Positions 44,176 through 53,239 of a DNA stretch of 53,239 nucleotides are shown here, in pieces. Each line of letters starts with the position of its first letter. The stretch's first letter is position 1. The stretch lies in contig NZ_FZMO01000124.1 in NCBI RefSeq assembly GCF_900197875.1, positions 1 through 53,239 on the forward strand, written 5' to 3'. Origin of the DNA: Frankia canadensis. Its GTDB lineage: Bacteria > Actinomycetota > Actinomycetes > Frankiales > Frankiaceae. The position numbers and the translations under genes were made by a program. Under the pieces are notes generated by a model. The model did not search any database, had not been told where the DNA came from, and saw only the letters and a program-made list of their open reading frames with translations.

Positions 44176-45471
44176 TCATCGCTTGTCACGGCAGGCTGCG
44201 TAGATCTCGCGCACGATCCGCTGCGACGAATCGGACTGCACGTTGGCACTGAAGCGCTGGTACTCCTCCTGGGTGTACGTCGCCTCGAGTTTGTCCAGCG
44301 TGCAGGTGCAGTAGCCCTCGTTGCCGTTGCTCACGTCCAGGCACGAGCTGAGGTAGGCGTCGCGGACGCTCTTGTCGTAGATCCCCTTGCCGGCCGCCGC
44401 CGTGCCCGTCGACGACCCACCGCCCGAGCCGCCGCCACCCAGGGCCAGGAATCCGGCGATGCCGAGACCCACGCACACCAGCACCACGACCGCCGCGATG
44501 AGCAGCGGCGGACGATCGCGCACCTGCCGGAGCAGCCCGCCGCCCCGACCGGCCCCGCCGCGGACGGCCCCGGCTGGCGCCGGTCGGGCCCCACGGTCGG
44601 CGAAGCGGCCGCCCGACGGTGCCCACCCGGACTCGGCCGGCTCGCGGTTGTCGTCATCGGGGTCGCCGTCGACATCGACATCGCCGGCAAAGCCGGGGTC
44701 GCCGTCGTCGACGTCGTCATCCCAGTGCGCGACACCGGTCGCGCGGGCGGGCGGGGTGCCGGCGCCCATCGGCGCGGCGATGCGGCGGATCTCGCCGGTC
44801 GACTCCCCGTCGTCGCCCCAGGCGTCCTCGTCGGTGTCGTGCTCGTCGTCCTCGGCGGCCTCCCGCCGCGTCTGGTCGCCCGCACGTCCCGCGCCCGGCC
44901 GTGGCGCGGTGCCGGCGCTGCCTGCCATCCCCGGGCCTGCCACTCGTGCGGCTGGGCCGCCGCCCGGGCCCCGCGCCGCCTCGAGGCCGGGACCGCCCAG
45001 CGGGGTGGCGGCCGTCGGCGCCGTCGTGCGCGGGGCGGCGGTCCGCCCGGTCGCGTCAACCGGGACCTGGCCGCCCGTCAGCGCCCACTGGCCGAACTGC
45101 CCGGTTCCGCCGAACTGCCCGGTTCCGCCGTAGGGCCCCAGCGCTCCCCCGCCGCGGGCACCCGGACCATCGTCGGACGGACCGGAGACGGACGTGGGGC
45201 CGCCGGAGGTGCCCTGGCCGCCACCAGCAGGGCCGGTCGCCGCCGGGCGGGGGACCCCCGCGAGGGGGCCCTCTCCGCCCGGACGGGCCACCGCGCCGGT
45301 GATCGCGCGGCCGGGTGACTTCGGGCCGGTGCCGCCCGCGGGCGGCCACGCGGCCGCGCCGCCGGAGCTGGCCGGCGGTGCGGCGGATGACGGCTGCCAG
45401 GTCTGGGCGGCCTCGTCCCAGACGTAGGCGCCGTCATCACTGACCCAGCGGCCATGCTCGTCGAGGCGCAT
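44176..45471 (-). CDS. Single-pass membrane protein with disordered N-terminus and Cys-containing C-terminal domain
   Basis: 431 residues. The first 20 residues (HGRWVSDDGAYVWDEAAQTW) form a small WW-like or DUF2510-like motif. A Gly/Pro/Ala-rich region and an acidic run (DDDVDDGDPGFAGDVDVDGD) follow. The helix LLIAAVVVLVCVGLGIAGFLAL is near residue 330. The last 75 residues outside contain three Cys (SSCLDVS, GYCTCTLDKL) and AACRDKR at the end. The end resembles small secreted domains of actinobacteria, but I cannot name it. Together with the neighbour at 40791-43856 the layout is disordered region, one helix, small Cys domain. Confidence 0.78.
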   Translation of the reverse strand: MRLDEHGRWVSDDGAYVWDEAAQTWQPSSAAPPASSGGAAAWPPAGGTGPKSPGRAITGAVARPGGEGPLAGVPRPAATGPAGGGQGTSGGPTSVSGPSDDGPGARGGGALGPYGGTGQFGGTGQFGQWALTGGQVPVDATGRTAAPRTTAPTAATPLGGPGLEAARGPGGGPAARVAGPGMAGSAGTAPRPGAGRAGDQTRREAAEDDEHDTDEDAWGDDGESTGEIRRIAAPMGAGTPPARATGVAHWDDDVDDGDPGFAGDVDVDGDPDDDNREPAESGWAPSGGRFADRGARPAPAGAVRGGAGRGGGLLRQVRDRPPLLIAAVVVLVCVGLGIAGFLALGGGGSGGGSSTGTAAAGKGIYDKSVRDAYLSSCLDVSNGNEGYCTCTLDKLEATYTQEEYQRFSANVQSDSSQRIVREIYAACRDKR

Positions 45472-45640
45472 CGGTCGTCCTTCGTGCCGGAGACGGACGT
45501 TCCCAGGGTGCCATGTCCACGTCAGGCCCGAATCGACCGGGTACCGCCGTGACCACGGGCGGGTCAGCCCACGGTCACGAACCCGACCACCGGTCCGCGC
45601 GCCCTCGTCCGGATGCCCCCGTCCCGGACCCCCGCGGCGA

Positions 45641-46771
45641 TCAGCTGGCGGCGTCCACCATGACCTCGGCTTTCTGGAACTCCTTGAGGGTCGCGTACCC
45701 GGTCGTCGCCATCGCGGTGCGCAGGCCGCCGGCGAGGTTCAGCAGCCCGGTTCCGGTGGCGGCGCCGGGGCCGGTGACGATCTGGGCGAGGGTTCCCGTC
45801 GGGGTGACCGGCGCCCAGCGGCCCCGGGGCAGGTCGGAGTGCAGCACGTCCATCGGCCACATGCCGCCCTGGCCCGGGGCGTCCGACGCGGCGGCGAAGG
45901 CCGCGTCGACCATGACCGCGTCGGCGCCGCAGGCGATCGCCTTCGCCACGTCGCCGCCGGTACGCAGGTCACCATGCGCGACGACGTGGACGTAGCGGCC
46001 GCCCGACTCGTCGAGGTAGCGCATCCGGGCACCGGCCGCGTCGGCGATCGCGGTGGCCAGCGGCACGCCGACGCCGAGCACCTCACGGGTGCGGTCGCCG
46101 AGTCCCGAGCCGACGCCGACGATGACGCCGGCGGCACCGGTCCGCATCAGGTGCAGCGCGGTCGAGAACGATGCACAGCCGCCGACCAGCACGGGGATGT
46201 CGAGCTCGCCGATGAAGCGCTTGAGGTTGAGCGGCTCGGTGCCCCGGGACTGGTGCTCGGCGGACACCGCGGTGCCGTGGATGACCAGCAGGTCGACACC
46301 GGCGGCCAGCACGTGCTGGGACAGCGCCCGTACCTTCTGCGGCCGCAGCGCCGCGGCCACCGTCACGCCGGCCTCCCGCAGGTCGCCGATGCGGCGGGCG
46401 ATGAGGTCCGGGTCGACCGGCGCCTCGTACAGGGCGCGCAGCCGCTCCGTCGCCGCCGCCTCGCCCTTGTGGACACCGAGTTCGGTGAGCTCCGCGATGA
46501 GCGACTCGGGCTCCTCGTGCCGGGTCCACAGGCCCTCGACGTGCAGCACCCCCAGCCCACCGAGCTGGCCGAGGGCGATCGCCGTGGCCGGCGAGGTGAC
46601 GGCGTCGGCGGCGACCGACACCAGCGGCAGCTCGAAGCGGTAGGCGTCGATCTCCCAGGCCAGCGAGACGTCCTTGGGATCCCGGGTGCGCCGCGACGGG
46701 ACGACGCCGACCGCGTCCAGGCTGTACGCGACCCGCGCGCTCTTACCGATCCCGATCTCGACCTCTGCCAC
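45641..46771 (-). CDS. guaB3: GuaB3 family IMP dehydrogenase-related protein
   Basis: GTG 46771 follows GCGGGAGGGCACGCA, giving 376 residues; an upstream in-frame extension is excluded. A TIM-barrel protein of the IMPDH/GMP reductase family lacking CBS domains: VEIGIGKSARVAYSLD at the start, VGGCASFSTALHLMRTGAAGVIVGVGSG in the phosphate-binding half and HGTAVSAEHQS in place of a typical catalytic Cys loop. GuaB3 proteins occur beside guaB in actinobacteria; whether they oxidise IMP in this organism is not shown. Likely transcribed with guaB. Confidence 0.92.
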   Translation of the reverse strand: MAEVEIGIGKSARVAYSLDAVGVVPSRRTRDPKDVSLAWEIDAYRFELPLVSVAADAVTSPATAIALGQLGGLGVLHVEGLWTRHEEPESLIAELTELGVHKGEAAATERLRALYEAPVDPDLIARRIGDLREAGVTVAAALRPQKVRALSQHVLAAGVDLLVIHGTAVSAEHQSRGTEPLNLKRFIGELDIPVLVGGCASFSTALHLMRTGAAGVIVGVGSGLGDRTREVLGVGVPLATAIADAAGARMRYLDESGGRYVHVVAHGDLRTGGDVAKAIACGADAVMVDAAFAAASDAPGQGGMWPMDVLHSDLPRGRWAPVTPTGTLAQIVTGPGAATGTGLLNLAGGLRTAMATTGYATLKEFQKAEVMVDAAS

Positions 46772-46963
46772 TGCGTGCCCTCCCGCCTGGGCCGGCGGGC
46801 TCACCGGCCGAACCTGTCCCGTCCCTGCCCGGGTCGCCCGGCTGCCCGCGTCCGCCCGGGATGCACCAAGGTGCCACAGCCGGGCACGCCGCGGCCACCA
46901 GGACGGTCCCGCCGGCGCTGGCACCGGCACGACGACCGGACTGGCCGGCGCAGCCGCCGGCGG

Positions 46964-49380
<2,417 letters not shown>

Positions 49381-50156
49381 TCACCCGGCGCGGTGACGGC
49401 CCACGGCGGGCGCGGCGAGTTCGTGGCACCCGCTCCCCGCCTGTTCACCGCACCCCTCCTCGACTACCGAACGTAACGTCGCACCTCCGCGTTGGCGGCG
49501 GGCCGGTAGCCGCGGGACGTGCCGGACCCGGCCGCTCGCGCCCGCGCGGGGCCGGTGACCGGGGGTCGCCGGGCGATTGGCTACGACTTTCGGGCCAGCG
49601 TGGCGCTGTCAGCTGGAGGACACCGAACGTACCGCCCGCCCGCCGGCGCCTTCCCGGGGCAGCTCACTGCCAATGCCAGGCCGCGCGACGCCGATGTCGC
49701 GCCCGCCGCCGCGGCCAGCGCTGCCTCGCCGGTGCCGCCGCGCCCAGCGCCTCCTCACCCGGTCGCCTCGCCGGTACCGTCCGACGCCACGGCAGGCGCC
49801 CCGCGCCTGGCCCGCGCGCCGCGCCGCTCGGCCTCGGCCGTCATCCGGACCCGGCGATCCCGCCGGAGCCGTGTGACCAGGCGATGGCCTGGGTAGGCGA
49901 ATCATCGTCCACGAAAGCCGTCCGCCGGATCCGCGGACGCGAGACGGGTTGGACCGGCCGTGGTCCCCAGCGGGACGGTCCGTCGGTTCCGCGCCATGTC
50001 CCGGTGCGCCGGCACCGAGCACGGCAGCACAGCGGGGCCGACGGCCTGCCGCCGCGGGCTCGCCCGGGTGAATTTTTCAAGATCACTCATAGGGTGACCG
50101 GCACTACGGTGAGTCGGCGGCGCTCGCCGCTCAGGTCGAGAGGGGGGTTCAGGCCG
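49381..50156. other. Low-coding region between DUF5319 and whiB
   Basis: About 775 bases where all frames have weak codon bias. In M. tuberculosis the matching interval holds Rv3413c, sigD and Rv3415c; I see no sigma-factor motif here. An AATTTTTCAA patch at 50069-50078 with lower GC probably belongs to the whiB promoter. Confidence 0.45.
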
Positions 50157-50489
50157 ATGACCGACGTACGACGACTTCCAGGCCCCGGCGCGGAGAAGTG
50201 GGAGTGGCAGCTGCACGGCGCCTGTCGCGGGGAGAGCACCGAGCTGTTCTTCCATCCGGAAGGGGAACGCGGGCCCGCTCGGGCCGCCCGGGAGGCTGCG
50301 GCCAAGGCGATCTGCGCCCGATGCCCTGTCATCCGGGCCTGCGGCGAATACGCACTGACCGCCCGGGAACCGTACGGCGTGTGGGGTGGGCTCAGCGAGT
50401 CGGAGCGGGAGGCGATCCTCACCGGCCGTTCCCGGCGGGGGGTCGCCCGGCGTGTTCCGGCCCGGCCGGGACTCGCCCCGGCCTGCTGA
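50157..50489 (+). CDS. WhiB-family iron-sulfur transcriptional regulator (WhiB3-like position)
   Basis: ATG 50157 with GAGAGGGGGG upstream gives 110 residues. The four iron-sulfur cysteines are C23, C53, C56 and C62 (HGACRG, CARCPVIRAC), followed by the G-V-W-G-G turn at 74-78 and a basic C-terminus (GRSRRGVARRVPAR). WhiB proteins hold a [4Fe-4S] cluster, sense redox or NO and bind sigma factor region 4. Its location beside groEL and DUF5319 matches whiB3 of M. tuberculosis, but naming by position alone is tentative. It converges on groEL across two hairpins. Confidence 0.92.
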   Translation: MTDVRRLPGPGAEKWEWQLHGACRGESTELFFHPEGERGPARAAREAAAKAICARCPVIRACGEYALTAREPYGVWGGLSESEREAILTGRSRRGVARRVPARPGLAPAC

Positions 50490-50534
50490 GCGCGACGGCG
50501 CCGTACCGGTACGGAAGCGGGCATCGAGGCGCCG

Positions 50535-50569
50535 CGGCCCCGATCACCCGGGACGGGTGATCGGGGCCG
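50535..50569. terminator. Perfect 15-bp hairpin downstream of whiB
   Basis: CGGCCCCGATCACCC, loop GGGAC, then GGGTGATCGGGGCCG. It lies 46 bp after the whiB stop and can act on both strands, as groEL converges from the right. Confidence 0.8.
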
Positions 50570-50592
50570 GCGGGCTCACCCGCCGCGGCGAA

Positions 50593-50638
50593 GAACGCGG
50601 CCGGCCGGCCTCCGCGAGGAGGCCTGGCCGCCGCGTTC
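50593..50638. terminator. Long imperfect hairpin downstream of groEL
   Basis: GAACGCGGC and GCCGCGTTC form the outer stem, with inner pairing GGCCTC/GAGGCC. It lies 68 bp past the groEL stop, facing the hairpin at 50535-50569. Confidence 0.7.
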
Positions 50639-50705
50639 GTCGCTGCGGGCATGCCGGGTGGGATCGCGCGCGTGGTTCGGCCCCGGCCCCACCCGGCGGC
50701 CGCGG

Positions 50706-52785
<2,080 letters not shown>

Positions 52786-52866
52786 GATCGACCTCCCCCT
52801 TCCTACGCTGGATGAGAGAGCGACCCTGGCGGCCTGCCGTCGCGGGTGAACAGGCGCCTGTCGTCG

Positions 52867-52893
52867 CTGGCACTCTCATGTGCCGAGTGCCAA
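52867..52893 (-). promoter_or_regulatory. CIRCE operator (HrcA binding site)
   Basis: CTGGCACTC, 9-nt spacer, GAGTGCCAA: the inverted repeat recognised by the heat-shock repressor HrcA, here close to the TTGGCACTC consensus. It lies about 80 bp upstream of groES and overlaps the -10 of the candidate promoter. Confidence 0.88.
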
Positions 52894-52919
52894 CCTAGCA
52901 CCCGCACCACTCACGTCAA
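52892..52919 (-). promoter_or_regulatory. groESL promoter candidate
   Basis: On the minus strand, TTGACG (52919-52914) and TAGGTT (52897-52892) are 16 bp apart, a good vegetative promoter. The -10 abuts the CIRCE operator, so HrcA would block transcription directly. Confidence 0.65.
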
Positions 52920-53071
52920 CCAAGATGGTGCGGATCTGTCAACACGGCAGCGAACGGCGGCGCGGACGTGCCGGCCACACCCGACGGGCCGGCCCCGCCG
53001 ACCGGCCGGCTTCGACGCGGTCGCCGCGCGCCCGCGTCGACCAGCCGCCCTCGGCGTGACGGGAGTTCCAC

Positions 53072-53239
53072 GTGATCTGGATGTGGGAGGCCAGGGCCGC
53101 GCCCGGCCGCCTGGACGACCTCCGGCGCTGGGCGATCGAGGCGCTCGCCGACCGGGAAGGTGAGGTGTATCTCAGCCACCAGCCGGCCGGCGACCTCGTC
53201 GTGATCATCCTCCGAACCCCCACCCCGGCACCCCCGAAC
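53072..53239 (+). CDS. Small hypothetical protein, 5' part only (runs off right edge)
   Basis: GTG 53072 after a GGGAG site opens a frame with strong codon bias through the end of the window; 56 codons are visible. It begins VIWMWEARAAPGRLDDLRRW, continues IEALADREGEVYLSHQ and DLVVIILRTP. The pattern (aromatic-rich strand, amphipathic helix, VVVI strand) recalls small ferredoxin-fold proteins such as antibiotic-biosynthesis-monooxygenase-like domains, but this is only a guess. It is divergent from groES. Confidence 0.6.
   Translation, partial: MIWMWEARAAPGRLDDLRRWAIEALADREGEVYLSHQPAGDLVVIILRTPTPAPPN

Overview
The window comes from a very GC-rich actinobacterium, most likely Frankia or a close relative. 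Codon third positions are almost all G or C, and GTG starts are common. The markers are actinobacterial: DUF1003, DUF3017 and DUF6350 proteins, GuaB3, WhiB, a four-gene conservon (CvnABCD), a Ser/Thr kinase with a DUF4190 tail, and GroEL with a His-rich tail. The genus is inferred from gene content and style; no 16S rRNA or tRNA gene was found.

Layout. 1-9702: a zinc-ribbon metallopeptidase cut by the left edge, a DUF1003 membrane protein, an S11 D-Ala-D-Ala carboxypeptidase whose reading frame changes before its repetitive tail, a YihY membrane protein, a 2'-5' RNA ligase-like protein, a serine hydrolase and a geranylgeranyl-reductase-type flavoprotein. 9700-18137: a microsatellite, a DUF3017 gene that also changes frame, an FHA/HTH regulator, a small conserved gene, the purN-purH operon, an HTH protein, a DUF6350 protein and a four-helix membrane protein with a GYGQ-repeat tail. 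18326-25058: sucCD behind seven 19-bp repeats, a Ser/Thr kinase and an AccD/AccA-type carboxyltransferase. 25188-33204: a lipase-like hydrolase whose frame overlaps pcrA on the opposite strand, pcrA/uvrD, a broken tnpB element just upstream of pcrA, a threonine-dehydratase-like PLP enzyme and guaA. 33743-40655: the cvnABCD operon facing a lipoprotein solute-binding protein across two strong hairpins. 40791-45471: two single-pass membrane proteins with very long disordered N-terminal regions. 45641-53239: guaB3, guaB, DUF5319, whiB, then groEL/groES with a CIRCE operator, and the start of a small gene at the right edge.

How the genes fit together. Purine synthesis is strongly represented: purN and purH make IMP, guaB takes IMP to XMP and guaA takes XMP to GMP. 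The block guaB3-guaB-DUF5319-whiB-groEL-groES recalls the Mycobacterium tuberculosis region Rv3410c-Rv3418c, but sigD and its neighbours are absent. The conservon is the clearest complete signalling system: a sensor kinase with roadblock, DUF742 and small GTPase-like partners.

The least ordinary features are two protein genes that each appear to need a -1 frame change in low-complexity sequence, the doubly broken tnpB next to pcrA, the 19-bp heptad repeat before sucC, the nested hairpin between groES and groEL, and a 514-codon open frame joining DUF5319 to WhiB. I did not find a convincing wholly new multi-gene system.
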